Of a DNA stretch of 64,000 nucleotides, positions 51,939 through 61,958 are shown in pieces. Source of the stretch: an uncultured Saprospiraceae bacterium (GTDB taxonomy: Bacteria > Bacteroidota > Bacteroidia > Chitinophagales > Saprospiraceae); NCBI GenBank assembly GCA_938045585.1, contig CALIAU010000001.1, positions 124,001-188,000 of the forward strand, written 5' to 3'. The position numbers and the translations under genes were made by a program. The notes below the pieces were generated by a model. The model worked only from the letters and a program-made list of their open reading frames with translations. It ran no database searches and had not been told where the DNA came from. The first letter of the stretch is position 1. The number at the start of each line of letters is the position of its first letter.

Positions 51939-52694
51939 ATGAAAAGCAAAACGAAACGTATACTAAGTTTTAATCTCAATATTGCTATAATTATGCTCTT
52001 GGGCTGTGCTGGAACTACTAAGGTGAATACGCATGGAGACAGGGGCAAACAGGTTTTAATTTTTACTAAAACTATGGGCTATAGACATAGTTCTATAGAA
52101 CCGGGGACACAGGCGATACAACGCATGGGCAAGGAGCAAGGAATTGTGATGGATGCTACAGAAAATGCTGCAGATTTCAATGCTGCGAATTTAGCAAAGT
52201 ATGATGCCGTCCTTTTTATGAATACCACGGGTGATGTTCTCAATCCAACGCAGGAAGCCGCCTTCAAATCTTATATACAAGCGGGAGGAGGTTTTGTGGG
52301 AGTGCATGCAGCAACAGATACGGAATATGATTGGCCTTGGTATAATAAGTTAGTAGGTGCATATTTTTTAAGCCATCCGAAAATTCAAGAAGCAGAAATG
52401 GAAGTCTTAAATGTTACACATCCAGCTACAAGAGGATTTGATAAAACATGGGTAAAAACAGAGGAGTGGTATAATTTTAAAAACATAAGTCCAGATATTG
52501 ATGTACTAATTCGAGTAGACGAATCAAGCTATGAGGGAGGAACAAACGGAGAGAACCATCCAATTGCATGGTTTCATAATTTTGATGGAGGTCGTTCGTT
52601 TTATACTGCGATGGGTCATGGTGCAGAGACCTTTCAAGATGCTAAGTTTATGCAGCACTTGTTTGGAGGTATTGCCTATGCGATAGGAGAGTAG
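51939..52694 (+). CDS. ThuA-domain lipoprotein
   Basis: A 251-residue protein with a lipobox L-L-G-C-A (Cys near residue 23) and a ThuA/GATase-like alpha/beta domain: V-L-I-F-T-K-T-M-G-Y-R-H-S-S at about 40-53, G-G-G-F-V-G-V-H-A-A near 116-125, E-W-Y-N-F and H-P-I-A-W. ThuA-like enzymes act in sugar metabolism, and exported Bacteroidota versions are often fused to or near glycoside-related genes, which are not seen here. Substrate unknown. Confidence 0.87.
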   Translation: MKSKTKRILSFNLNIAIIMLLGCAGTTKVNTHGDRGKQVLIFTKTMGYRHSSIEPGTQAIQRMGKEQGIVMDATENAADFNAANLAKYDAVLFMNTTGDVLNPTQEAAFKSYIQAGGGFVGVHAATDTEYDWPWYNKLVGAYFLSHPKIQEAEMEVLNVTHPATRGFDKTWVKTEEWYNFKNISPDIDVLIRVDESSYEGGTNGENHPIAWFHNFDGGRSFYTAMGHGAETFQDAKFMQHLFGGIAYAIGE

Positions 52695-52723
52695 TGGCTT
52701 CTGATTATATAATTCAGAAAAGA

Positions 52724-52766
52724 AAAGCCAAGCAAATCTGTTTATTAGATTTACTTGGCTTTTTTA
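52724..52766. terminator. bidirectional terminator between thuA-like and M4 genes
   Basis: Arms AAAGCCAAG-C-AAATCT and AGATTT-A-CTTGGCTTT form a long stem with one mismatch, followed by TTTTAATTTT on the plus strand and preceded by an A-run, so it serves both convergent genes. Confidence 0.75.
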
Positions 52767-52769
52767 ATT

Positions 52770-55700
52770 TTAATTTCCTAAGACAAATTTTCCATTCGTA
52801 AATCTTCCATCTTCGAATTCCATTTTATACATAAATAAACCATTTAGAGTTTGATCTGGATTCCATCTATATCTACCATTGGATACTGCTTGTGTATGCA
52901 CCTTTCTGCCATCAATACTGTAAACACTTAAATTGTATGGACGTTGTTTTGCGTCTTCAAAATTAATTTCAGCATGTGCTGGGTTAGGATATACGGTGAT
53001 GTCCTGTGCGATAGATTCGTCTTTAGTAGATGTAGTGCCACGTTCTTCAATACGAATGTTGTCAAAAAGTTGGTAGTCACCATTGGAGAAGTCGCCATTA
53101 ACAATATCAAATTCGTTTCCATAGTTACAAAGAACAGAAATGTTTAATTCACCACTTCCCATAGGCAGGTCATAGGTTAATGTTTGTTCAACACCTTCTG
53201 GGAAACCCGTTTGCATAGGTAAAATTTCATCCGTACTAGGCAGATAAACCTGATGAAGTGAAGTAAACTCAGGTGTCAAACCCTCTACTTGTTCTGAATA
53301 AAATGGTATGTATTCAAAGCGTAAAACTGGGTCTTCCATATCGGCTGTGGAATAACAAATATCTAAGTTTGTTTTAGTAATAAATGATTGACTCAAGAAG
53401 AAATCCTCTGGTGTTTCACATTTTTGAGGCTGATTAAATTCAAAAAAGCTTTGTGCACTTCCAACGATGAGCTTTTGATTGGATAAATACTCAACAGATC
53501 CAGAGAATAAAAAGAAGGCATCATTTACAAATACCCATTTACTTAGATCGGATTCATAATTTGTAAATCGCTCCACATTGTCTTCTTCCATTATTTCGAA
53601 TGTTTGGAATACTCCAGATTGCGTATTGTTACTAAGATTTGGGTCATCGTCAAATCGTAATTCTACAGTGTAGTTATTAACAAAATCAAGAGGAACATCT
53701 AGGTTTAAATTGGTTAGAAAAATTTGCCCTACACTGGGTCTAGCATCCGCATTGAGCGTACGGGTTTCTATTTGTTCGTTCCCATCGACATTAATTATAA
53801 GCTCGTAGGGTGTTCCTACAGGAATGATTTCGCAACCTTCATTTTCAAAGCGATATTGAAGGCTGAAAAAATCAGAATTACATACATTGTTAGTAAGTTC
53901 AAAACGAGTAAAATTTATATCCTTGGGGGCTCCATCATTTAAATTTACAAAGTCAAAGCCTATTTCTTTAAAAGTATCTCCGTCATCCACTGAGATCTCT
54001 GCTTGCACAAAATCTTGGCCACCACTAATATCAGACCAGCAAAGTTGACGGTCAAATGTGAACTCCAAAGTATCTCCTACATTTAAGTCTTGGTCTAATA
54101 CTAATACTTCTGTTGCAGTAATATCTCCATCTAATAAATACCTTAGAATAAAACTGGTAGAGGCTTCTACTGGGCTATTGCTTAAATTTACTAGGTCAAG
54201 CGTAATATTCATACATTCATCCGTACAAATTGTAGTTGTAATTCCGTCTGCCTGAACTGCGCCACCGATTGTTGGTCCAGAATCTCCACCTGTAACTCCA
54301 ACAGCTCTCCATGCTTCCTTCACGGCATCATATTGTGTACTGTTTGCCCCAAATACATCTTCCACATATTCAAGGGTGAATCTGTATGCATCCCTATAGC
54401 CGGTGCTAGGCTGATAATAACCTACCTGCGCTCCAAAGACTATGTCCGTTGCATCTTCCCAACCAATAGCGGGCACATTGAAGGTATATCCTCCTTCATT
54501 TGTGTCTGTACCACCTTCTACTAAAAGATAGTACCAATAATTATAAACACCACTATTTGTATGTACTGCACCAAATGGGGACCAATTTTCTCCCTGATAA
54601 TATTTGGGATGTCCTTTATCATTCGGGTCCGACATGTTTCTAAATGCTTCACCCTCATCCACAGTAAATCTATCTCCGATTAGCCAGTTAAAGTTATCTG
54701 GGTCATAGGCATACTCCACCGCTTTTCCAATAATATCACTAGTGCCTTCGTTCAGAGCTCCAGATTCATTACTATAAATTAAGCCAGAAGAAAACTGGGT
54801 AAAAGCATGTGCAAATTCGTGTGCAACTACATCTAGAGTTGTTAGAGGACCATAATCTGCACAGAGGCCATTGCCGTAGTGGGTGGCAACGCCATTCCAA
54901 AATGCATTTAGATAAAATCTTCCATTTATATGAACGATAGAAACCAAGTCGCTTTCTTCTGTTCCTAGTCCATCTACTCCTTTCCAACCAAACCTGTCAT
55001 TCATGAAATCATGATAGGCAGCAGTACAATAATGGGCATCGCCTGCCACCTCATCTAGGTCCTCATTTGCATTATCCCAAAAGTTGTCAGAATCTTCAAA
55101 GTGTCCATAATTGAATTCTTCTGAAAATTGTCGATCGTTTGCATTTAAAGTTCTAATATTTCTTCCTTCATCAAACATTTGAAATCTATTTGGCGCAATA
55201 GAATCTGTAATTATCTTCTGAACTCCATAGTATCGAGTGTTTGCTTCTCCTTCTACACTAATCTCGCATACATGTGAGATTTCATGGAATACCTCTCCTG
55301 TATGTGCATCTACAAAGTAGCTTAGTCTGTCATAAGTAGGTATGTTGCGTTCAGCTATCAGTTCGTATACTAAATTATAAGCTCCTGAAAAATTTGGATA
55401 GGCTTTATCCATAATTTTCAAGTCCATACTTTCCATTCGGAAATCTTCTTTTATTGCGATAAGCTCTTCAGTAGATTCAGGAGATGAATTGAGTATCGTA
55501 TTGATTACACTATGTTCAATCGCTGATTTACTTTGGGAAGGTTGGGTGCTTATGTCCAAGTCTGGAAATACATTCCCCGTTAACTTCTTCACCATCCCAT
55601 GCTGCTCATGAATGACAAATGAAGATCCAACTACTTCTAATCCTTTATATTCTTGCTTATACCTATTCCGTACCCATCCATTTCTAGAAACAAACTGCCG

Positions 55701-55886
55701 TCCAGCAGTCAGGTCAGTAGGTTTTTCTAAACCGAGTTCATCAAAATAATTTTGGATAAACTCTTCTTTATTTAACTCTTGTGCAGGCTCAAAATATTTA
55801 GCCTTGTGATGCTTGCTTACCCTATTGGTTTGAGCAATGCTAAGTGCTGGTAGCAATAGGAAGATAAGTAGGATTAATTTGTTCAT
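52770..55886 (-). CDS. secreted M4 (thermolysin-type) metalloprotease with T9SS sorting domain, copy 1
   Basis: About 1,038 residues from the ATG at 55886 (M-N-K-L-I-L-L). Signal peptide, FTP-like and PepSY-like pro-region (to about 220), then the M4 catalytic domain with zinc motif H-E-F-A-H at about 356-360 and the third ligand E in G-A-L-N-E-G-T-S-D. Two beta-rich regions follow (about 550-790 and 790-960), and the C-terminal 75 residues are a T9SS type A sorting domain (V-Y-P-N-P-A, G-R-K-V, G-L-F-M-Y-K). It should be exported and released or anchored by the T9SS. It lies 17 bases after a close paralogue. Confidence 0.93.
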   Translation of the reverse strand: MNKLILLIFLLLPALSIAQTNRVSKHHKAKYFEPAQELNKEEFIQNYFDELGLEKPTDLTAGRQFVSRNGWVRNRYKQEYKGLEVVGSSFVIHEQHGMVKKLTGNVFPDLDISTQPSQSKSAIEHSVINTILNSSPESTEELIAIKEDFRMESMDLKIMDKAYPNFSGAYNLVYELIAERNIPTYDRLSYFVDAHTGEVFHEISHVCEISVEGEANTRYYGVQKIITDSIAPNRFQMFDEGRNIRTLNANDRQFSEEFNYGHFEDSDNFWDNANEDLDEVAGDAHYCTAAYHDFMNDRFGWKGVDGLGTEESDLVSIVHINGRFYLNAFWNGVATHYGNGLCADYGPLTTLDVVAHEFAHAFTQFSSGLIYSNESGALNEGTSDIIGKAVEYAYDPDNFNWLIGDRFTVDEGEAFRNMSDPNDKGHPKYYQGENWSPFGAVHTNSGVYNYWYYLLVEGGTDTNEGGYTFNVPAIGWEDATDIVFGAQVGYYQPSTGYRDAYRFTLEYVEDVFGANSTQYDAVKEAWRAVGVTGGDSGPTIGGAVQADGITTTICTDECMNITLDLVNLSNSPVEASTSFILRYLLDGDITATEVLVLDQDLNVGDTLEFTFDRQLCWSDISGGQDFVQAEISVDDGDTFKEIGFDFVNLNDGAPKDINFTRFELTNNVCNSDFFSLQYRFENEGCEIIPVGTPYELIINVDGNEQIETRTLNADARPSVGQIFLTNLNLDVPLDFVNNYTVELRFDDDPNLSNNTQSGVFQTFEIMEEDNVERFTNYESDLSKWVFVNDAFFLFSGSVEYLSNQKLIVGSAQSFFEFNQPQKCETPEDFFLSQSFITKTNLDICYSTADMEDPVLRFEYIPFYSEQVEGLTPEFTSLHQVYLPSTDEILPMQTGFPEGVEQTLTYDLPMGSGELNISVLCNYGNEFDIVNGDFSNGDYQLFDNIRIEERGTTSTKDESIAQDITVYPNPAHAEINFEDAKQRPYNLSVYSIDGRKVHTQAVSNGRYRWNPDQTLNGLFMYKMEFEDGRFTNGKFVLGN

Positions 55887-55903
55887 ATGCATAATTTTTG
55901 TTG

Positions 55904-58900
55904 TTAGTTCATAATTAGTTTGCCTCTAGTTGTTTCGCCACCTTCAAATTTTACTTGATAAAATAGAATGCCAGAGAACGGTTCACTAGGAGTCCATGTG
56001 TAATTTGATCGTATGTTGTCTTGGTTTAAAATTTCCTTACCATCAAGAGTGAATATTTTTAAAGTGAATGCATCTTGTGCTTCATGTGTAAAATTTACTC
56101 TTCCGTTTGAAGGATTTGGGTAAACATGCATGCCGGCATGAAGTATTTCTTCTTCTACAGCGACCATGCCTTTTTCTTCTATACGAATATTATCAAAGAT
56201 CTGATAATCGCCTTCATTGAGGTTGCCGCTTAATGCGTCATTTTGATTTCCTTGCATACTTATTACTGCAATTGTTAACTCTCCTGTTGTTACAGGTAAG
56301 TCAAACATGATGGTACTTTCTTCTCCCTCTGGTAAACCCAGGATAGGATCATATAACACTGGATCGGCACTGAAATCATCAGAAACACTTAATTGCGTCA
56401 TAGACCCAAATTCTTCAGGAACATCGTCTACACCTCCGCTGTAGTAGGGTGTATATTCATATCGTAGAACTGGATTAGTCATTCCTTCTGTATCGAAGCA
56501 AATATTCATTTCTGTTTCCGCACCTGAGTCTGCAAAGAGATCTTCCGCTTCAGGACAGGGTCTAAAAAAGTTGAAATTACTAGACCCCCCGATAATTAAT
56601 TTTTGATCACCGTCTACATCCAAAGTACTGACAAAATTTCTGAAGTTAGGCACGACTTGAATCCATTCACTATTTTGATCTTGGTAATTCGTAAACTCTT
56701 CTACATTTTGACCCATCGTCTTATGCGATGTGAAGGTGCCTGTTGCTGAATTATTTACTGAGTTACTGTCATCTGGAATATCAATTGTGAGAGAATATTC
56801 ATTCACTGTATTGACTAAACTTGGCAGGTTTGGGAATAAAAAAGAAATCTCGTTAGCTCCAGGTAGAATGTCGTCGAAAAAAAATATAGATTCTGGATAA
56901 ACGGTACCGTTGATTTCCAATGCTACATCATAAGAGCCTGATATAACTGATTTACAACCTGTGTTTCTTAAAAACAAGAAAAAGTCTGCAAACTCTGGAT
57001 TACATATGTTGTAATTAAGATCGGCTGATACCAATTCAAGATCTATACCACTTGCATCACTTTCTTCAAATCTTGTTTCGAATAAACTGAGCTTTTCATC
57101 AACAGCATTTACTGCATATTTTACTTCAAACGATACATTGTTTAGACTTAAAAAATCAGAGGTACAAACAGGTCTATCAAAAATGTATGGTACACTATTT
57201 CCAGATTCCAAATCTTGATTAAGAGTTAAAATTTCTTCAGCAAGAAGGACACCATTTACTTCGTAGGATAAAAATATTTCTTGTCCCGTTTGTAATGTTT
57301 CTATAGATAGGTTTGTAAGATCAATGTCAATAAATTGGCAGTCATCTTCACAGAATATTTCTACGGTGGTGGTATTATCTATACCACCTGCCAAGCTTAC
57401 TTCACCATTTAGAGTGTCATCGATGCCAACAGCTCTCCATGCTTCCTCAACGGATCTGTATTGCATGCTTTGTTCTCCGTACGCATCTCTTGTGTACTCC
57501 AGAGTATGTGCGTAAGCTTGAAAGTAATTGGTGCTTGGCCCAAAATATGCCATCTGTACTCCTACAACAATGTCAAGTGCATCTTCCCATCCAATGGCTG
57601 CAACATCAAAATCAACATTCGCTTCATTTGTGCCTGCTCCGCCCTCTACCAAAAGGTGAAACCAGTAGTTATACAAACCACTATTTATGTGCACGCCACC
57701 GCGGTCAAAGTTTGGGTCGGTTACCCAGAATTGTCCGCGATAAAATTTTGGGTCGTTGAATTCATTTGGATCTGCCATATTTCTGAAACTGTTCACACCT
57801 TCATCGGTAAAACGATCTCCAATGTACCAGTTAAAGTTTGCCTGATCGTATTCGTATTCTAGTGCTTTTCCCAAGATATCACTGATGCTTTCATTTAAAG
57901 CACCAGACTCATCTTGATAAATAAGGTCCGAGGTAAAGTCAGTGAAGCCATGTGCATATTCATGACCTACTACATCTAAAGTTGTTAAAGGGCCATAGTC
58001 CACGCAACGGCCATTTCCATAAAAGGTTGCGACTCCATTCCAAAAGGCATTTAGAAAATACTTTCCACCTACGTGCGCAATTCCCACTAAGTCTCCTCCA
58101 AGTCCATCGATACCCTTCCAGCCAAATTTGTCCAACATAAAATCGTGATAAGCAGAACTACAGTAATGCAAGTCGCCAGCTACCTCGTCTAGGTCCTCGT
58201 TCGCATTATCCCAGTAATTATCTTCATCTTCAAAAAATGCATATCCATAAGGAGCTGATAAATCTTCTTCATTCCAATTCAGAGTGTGTACAGCTCGTTC
58301 TTCGTCAAACATCACATATCTATCTGGACTCAATGAGTCTACAGTTATAGTCTGCTCACCATAGTATCTTGTTTTCGCAACGCCTTCTACACTGGACGAA
58401 CATACATGTGAATTTGTAAAGATTAACTTTCCCGTAGAAGCATCTAATATGTAATCTGCTCTATCGTATCCTGGATGTATATTGCTTGCTACTACCTTAT
58501 ATGCCAGTCGATAATTTCCAGAAAAGTTTGGGTAGGCAGAATCGATAATGCAGAGTGTGTGATTTTCTATACTTAGATCTTCTAGAAAGGCCTTGATATT
58601 TTGTGATTCTATTTTCTTTTTCTTTAATAGTTGGATGCGTAGGGCATTGTAAATTTCATTAACAGATTTACCTGCTTCTGTATCAAGATCGATATTGGGT
58701 AGTAGAGTGCCAGTAGATTTTTTGACAATATTATTTTGTGCATGCACTACATAGGTCCCACCTATAACTTCTAAACCTTTGTACTCCTGTGAGTACCTGG
58801 TCCGTGTCCAATTATTTTTAGTTTTGTTCTGAACTTTTTGTTTTAGGTCTTCAGGTTTTTCTAGCCCAAGTTCTTGATAGTAATTCGAGACAAACTCTTC

Positions 58901-59020
58901 TGTTTGTAACTTTTGGGTAGGTTCAAAATGTTTTGTTTGTTGATGTTTTTTTAATTTTTCTGACTGGGCATCAGAAAGGATTGGGATTAGAAGGAATACA
59001 ATTGCTAATATTCTTTTCAT
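55904..59020 (-). CDS. secreted M4 (thermolysin-type) metalloprotease with T9SS sorting domain, copy 2
   Basis: About 1,038 residues from the ATG at 59020 (M-K-R-I-L-A-I). Same architecture as its neighbour: signal, pro-region, M4 domain with H-E-Y-A-H (about 353-357), E in G-A-L-N-E-S-I-S-D, paired beta-rich regions, and the T9SS tail (V-Y-P-N-P-S, G-K-E-I, G-I-L-F-Y-Q-V-K). The two share motifs and length throughout, so a tandem duplication followed by divergence is the simplest explanation. It precedes copy 1 on the same strand and probably shares its transcript. Confidence 0.93.
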   Translation of the reverse strand: MKRILAIVFLLIPILSDAQSEKLKKHQQTKHFEPTQKLQTEEFVSNYYQELGLEKPEDLKQKVQNKTKNNWTRTRYSQEYKGLEVIGGTYVVHAQNNIVKKSTGTLLPNIDLDTEAGKSVNEIYNALRIQLLKKKKIESQNIKAFLEDLSIENHTLCIIDSAYPNFSGNYRLAYKVVASNIHPGYDRADYILDASTGKLIFTNSHVCSSSVEGVAKTRYYGEQTITVDSLSPDRYVMFDEERAVHTLNWNEEDLSAPYGYAFFEDEDNYWDNANEDLDEVAGDLHYCSSAYHDFMLDKFGWKGIDGLGGDLVGIAHVGGKYFLNAFWNGVATFYGNGRCVDYGPLTTLDVVGHEYAHGFTDFTSDLIYQDESGALNESISDILGKALEYEYDQANFNWYIGDRFTDEGVNSFRNMADPNEFNDPKFYRGQFWVTDPNFDRGGVHINSGLYNYWFHLLVEGGAGTNEANVDFDVAAIGWEDALDIVVGVQMAYFGPSTNYFQAYAHTLEYTRDAYGEQSMQYRSVEEAWRAVGIDDTLNGEVSLAGGIDNTTTVEIFCEDDCQFIDIDLTNLSIETLQTGQEIFLSYEVNGVLLAEEILTLNQDLESGNSVPYIFDRPVCTSDFLSLNNVSFEVKYAVNAVDEKLSLFETRFEESDASGIDLELVSADLNYNICNPEFADFFLFLRNTGCKSVISGSYDVALEINGTVYPESIFFFDDILPGANEISFLFPNLPSLVNTVNEYSLTIDIPDDSNSVNNSATGTFTSHKTMGQNVEEFTNYQDQNSEWIQVVPNFRNFVSTLDVDGDQKLIIGGSSNFNFFRPCPEAEDLFADSGAETEMNICFDTEGMTNPVLRYEYTPYYSGGVDDVPEEFGSMTQLSVSDDFSADPVLYDPILGLPEGEESTIMFDLPVTTGELTIAVISMQGNQNDALSGNLNEGDYQIFDNIRIEEKGMVAVEEEILHAGMHVYPNPSNGRVNFTHEAQDAFTLKIFTLDGKEILNQDNIRSNYTWTPSEPFSGILFYQVKFEGGETTRGKLIMN

Positions 59021-59202
59021 AATACACATTGGTTAGTTTACAAATAGAGCTTAGAAGTTACACAAAAAAGCCCTAAATAATGAACTAGGAATCTCAGTTT
59101 TTGGCAGATTTCGTTAAAATGTCCTGATTATTAACATTAGCTTAAGAGAGATTGATGATATGCAAAGCTTTGGAGCTTGGCTTTTTTCAAGTTTAACAGT
59201 TT

Positions 59203-59311
59203 GCGTGAGCTACATGGAGTGCATAATCAGTGAGATTTTCTCACTGATTATGGTCCGAAGGACCGAGCCGAATGGCGAGTACGGAATACAGCGACCCGAA
59301 GGGGCACGCCC
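59203..59311 (-). repeat. copy B of the GGGCGTGCCCC-type element
   Basis: On the minus strand it begins GGGCGTGCCCC (59311-59301) and ends CTCACGC (59209-59203), as copy A does. It contains GGGTCGCTG, GGTCC-TTC-GGACC (59264-59252), and an insert-like perfect 13-bp hairpin CATAATCAGTGAG/CTCACTGATTATG (59222-59252) that is absent from copy A. It lies in the 299-base gap between kmo and the M4 pair, and no gene is seen there. Confidence 0.6.
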
Positions 59312-59328
59312 AAATCCTTATCCTAGAA

Positions 59329-60672
59329 TTATGCCTCCCTCTTGAGTAAGTTATATACCTCCTGAAGAGGCAGCTGCTCATAGTCGTCCTTTGCGCAAAT
59401 ATCGAGAAGTATCTTATCCTGTTTTCTTCCCAGTTGCATAGCGGTTTGATAATCCAATTCCGGCTTGAAGGTCACCAAGGAATACTTAGAATAATATTCT
59501 GGAAATGCTTGCTCTAGTTGCATCTCTAATTGGCGTTTGCGCATAAAGGGTACGTCGTCTACCTTGTCGCGCATCTCATAAAAATTATCTATTGCTAGGT
59601 CGGCAATCGCATTTGCATTGTGTACACGCTGTTCTTGAAACGTGTTGAATATAAGTTCCCAGTTGTCTCCATGCTCTTCTAGTAAATCATCAAAAACGCG
59701 CACATCTTCAAAGGAGGCATTCATACCCTGACCGTAAAAAGGGACAATGGCATGCGAAGCATCTCCCATAATCAGTGCCTTCCCATATGCCTGCCAAGGA
59801 TAACACTTGATTGTGCCGAGTGTGCCCACCGGATTCTCAAAATATTCTTCTTGGTAGTGGGGTATGTAGGGTAGAAGGCTCGGAAAATATGTTTCAAAAA
59901 ATGACTGCACGTGCTCCTTTGTTTTGAGTGCGTCAAATCCTATCTCTGATCCATAGGGATGAAACATAGTAAGTGTAAAGCTACCATCTAAATTGGGTAG
60001 GGCGATAATCATAAAATGTCCTCTTGGCCATATATGCAACGCTTCTTTATGAATCTTCCAAGCACCAGAGTCTGTAGGAAGAATACTTAGCTCCTTATAT
60101 CCGTGGCGAAGGAAATCTTGGGAATAATTAAAAAGCAATTTGGTGGTCTTTGCCATCATGCTTTTTCTGACAATAGATCCTGCTCCATCTGTTCCTATAA
60201 CTATCTGTCCACTATCACTATGGGAATTCCCTTCCGCATCTTTATACTGGATGCTGGCCTTTTCTAGATTAACATCTTGTACTTTGCAATCAAACTTAAT
60301 CTGAATCTTATCTAGTTTGTCTGCTTCATTGAGCAAGCGCACATTCAGCCCAGTTCTGGAAACCGAATTTATATAATCTTCTGACCTTCCACTATAGGGA
60401 GAAAGAAATGCTTCTCCGCCCAAGGGATGTATCATACGCCCCTTCATAGGAATGCACTCCTCTAAAATCTCTTGTTTAATTCCTACACGTTCAAGTGCAA
60501 GTAGGCCTCTTGCAGAGAGTGCAAGGTTTATGGATTTTCCTGCGTCCATATCTTCCCGTCGCATGTCGCCACGCTTCTCATACAAGACAACCTCAAAGCC
60601 TCGCTGCGCTAAACGTAGGGCAAGTAGAGAGCCACAAAGACCAGCGCCAACAATAATTATTTTCTTATCCAT
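59329..60672 (-). CDS. kmo: kynurenine 3-monooxygenase
   Basis: A 447-residue FAD enzyme hydroxylating L-kynurenine to 3-hydroxykynurenine. The N-terminal FAD motif is I-I-V-G-A-G-L-C-G-S (about 5-14); the D-A-G-K-S-I-N-L-A-L-S-A-R-G motif (about 44-57) is a kmo hallmark, and G-D-A-S-H-A-I-V-P-F-Y-G-Q-G-M-N is the second FAD motif (about 304-319). Two C-terminal helices are shorter than in eukaryotic membrane-bound KMO, as in bacterial forms. It is the last gene of the tryptophan-degradation operon and overlaps kynU by 8 bases. Confidence 0.95.
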   Translation of the reverse strand: MDKKIIIVGAGLCGSLLALRLAQRGFEVVLYEKRGDMRREDMDAGKSINLALSARGLLALERVGIKQEILEECIPMKGRMIHPLGGEAFLSPYSGRSEDYINSVSRTGLNVRLLNEADKLDKIQIKFDCKVQDVNLEKASIQYKDAEGNSHSDSGQIVIGTDGAGSIVRKSMMAKTTKLLFNYSQDFLRHGYKELSILPTDSGAWKIHKEALHIWPRGHFMIIALPNLDGSFTLTMFHPYGSEIGFDALKTKEHVQSFFETYFPSLLPYIPHYQEEYFENPVGTLGTIKCYPWQAYGKALIMGDASHAIVPFYGQGMNASFEDVRVFDDLLEEHGDNWELIFNTFQEQRVHNANAIADLAIDNFYEMRDKVDDVPFMRKRQLEMQLEQAFPEYYSKYSLVTFKPELDYQTAMQLGRKQDKILLDICAKDDYEQLPLQEVYNLLKREA

Positions 60673-61942
60673 GTGACATTCTCTTAATTTCTTCTTCTAA
60701 TATGCGCGCAAAACTATGTGCGTCCTGGAAACTATTATACAAGGGTACAGGTGCCACCCGTATCACATCAGGCTCTCTCCAGTCAGCAATAACGCCACGC
60801 GCTGATATGTTTTCATACAGAGTTTTGTCAGCGTTTTTAACCTGAATAGAAAGTTGGCAGCCACGATGTTCTGGATTCTTTGGTGTGATAATCTGCATAT
60901 GTGCGTCACCTATTTTATTTACGAGAAATTCGAGGTAGCCTGTAAGTTTAATGGCTTTCTCCCGCAGTCTTTGCATGCCCGCTTCTTCAAATATTTTTAA
61001 AGAAGACCATATGGCTGCCATAGACAAAATCGGGGGATTACTTAGCTGCCAGGCTTCCACGCCCGGAATAGGTTCAAAGGCATCCCGCATCTTAAAGCGC
61101 GTTTCTTTTTTATGTCCCCACCAGCCTTCAAAGCGGGGCAGGGTAGCAGTGGCATGGCGTTCGTGTACAAAAACACCACCCAAACTTCCTGGTCCTGCAT
61201 TGAGGTATTTATAGGTGCACCATACCGCAAAATCACAAGCGGAGTCATGGAGTTCTAAGGGGTAGTTTCCTGCCCCGTGTGCACAGTCAAAGCCTACCAA
61301 AGCTCCCTGGGCATGTCCCCAGGCACTAATCTTTTTCATGTCATAATACTGACCAGTGTAGTAGTTAGTATTACCAAGTAATACCAATGCAAGTTCATCT
61401 CCTAATGCTTCTATCTGTGCTTGGATGTCTTCTTCCTGTAGGCATACTTCGCCCGCTCTTGCTTTCAGCTCTACCATACATTCTGCAGGATCAAGACCAT
61501 GGAAGCGAATCTGTGATTCTACCGCATATTTATCAGAAGGAAATGCATCTGCTTCTATGACTATCTTATTTCTTTTGCCCTGGGGTCTGTAGAAAGAGAC
61601 CATCATCAGATGCAGGTTTACAGTAAGGGTATTCATGACCACTACCTCTGATGGTTTTGCTCCTACGACCTTGGCCATTGCCTCTGTTAGAAATTCATGG
61701 TAGGGCATCCATGGGTTTTTTGCATGGAAGTGGCCTTCTACACCATAGTTTTTCCAATCGGTGAGTTCTTGCTCCAAGGCCTCTTTTGTTTGTTTGGGTT
61801 GTAGGCCAAGAGAGTTGCCACAGAGGTAGATACAGCTATCTCCGTTTGCTTGTTTGGGTATGTGAAATTTCTCTCTAAAGGAACGGAGTGGATCTTCTTG
61901 ATCCAATTGCTTTGCATATTCTAAATCACTGGAATAGTTCAT
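60665..61942 (-). CDS. kynU: kynureninase
   Basis: A 425-residue PLP enzyme cleaving 3-hydroxykynurenine to 3-hydroxyanthranilate and alanine. The PLP lysine is K245 in V-W-C-T-Y-K-Y-L-N-A-G-P-G, and G-F-D-C-A-H-G-A-G-N (about 217-226) holds the pyridine-ring aspartate. Family-typical opening with C-G-N-S-L-G-L-Q-P. It is translationally linked to kmo (8-base overlap) and preceded by the ACMSD gene (16-base gap). Confidence 0.96.
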   Translation of the reverse strand: MNYSSDLEYAKQLDQEDPLRSFREKFHIPKQANGDSCIYLCGNSLGLQPKQTKEALEQELTDWKNYGVEGHFHAKNPWMPYHEFLTEAMAKVVGAKPSEVVVMNTLTVNLHLMMVSFYRPQGKRNKIVIEADAFPSDKYAVESQIRFHGLDPAECMVELKARAGEVCLQEEDIQAQIEALGDELALVLLGNTNYYTGQYYDMKKISAWGHAQGALVGFDCAHGAGNYPLELHDSACDFAVWCTYKYLNAGPGSLGGVFVHERHATATLPRFEGWWGHKKETRFKMRDAFEPIPGVEAWQLSNPPILSMAAIWSSLKIFEEAGMQRLREKAIKLTGYLEFLVNKIGDAHMQIITPKNPEHRGCQLSIQVKNADKTLYENISARGVIADWREPDVIRVAPVPLYNSFQDAHSFARILEEEIKRMSHG

Positions 61943-61958
61943 TCTTATTTAAGTCTTT

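Noticed and set aside
59160-59345. A 61-codon plus-strand open frame next to kmo
   Set aside because: It lies over repeat copy B and overlaps the kmo 3' end.
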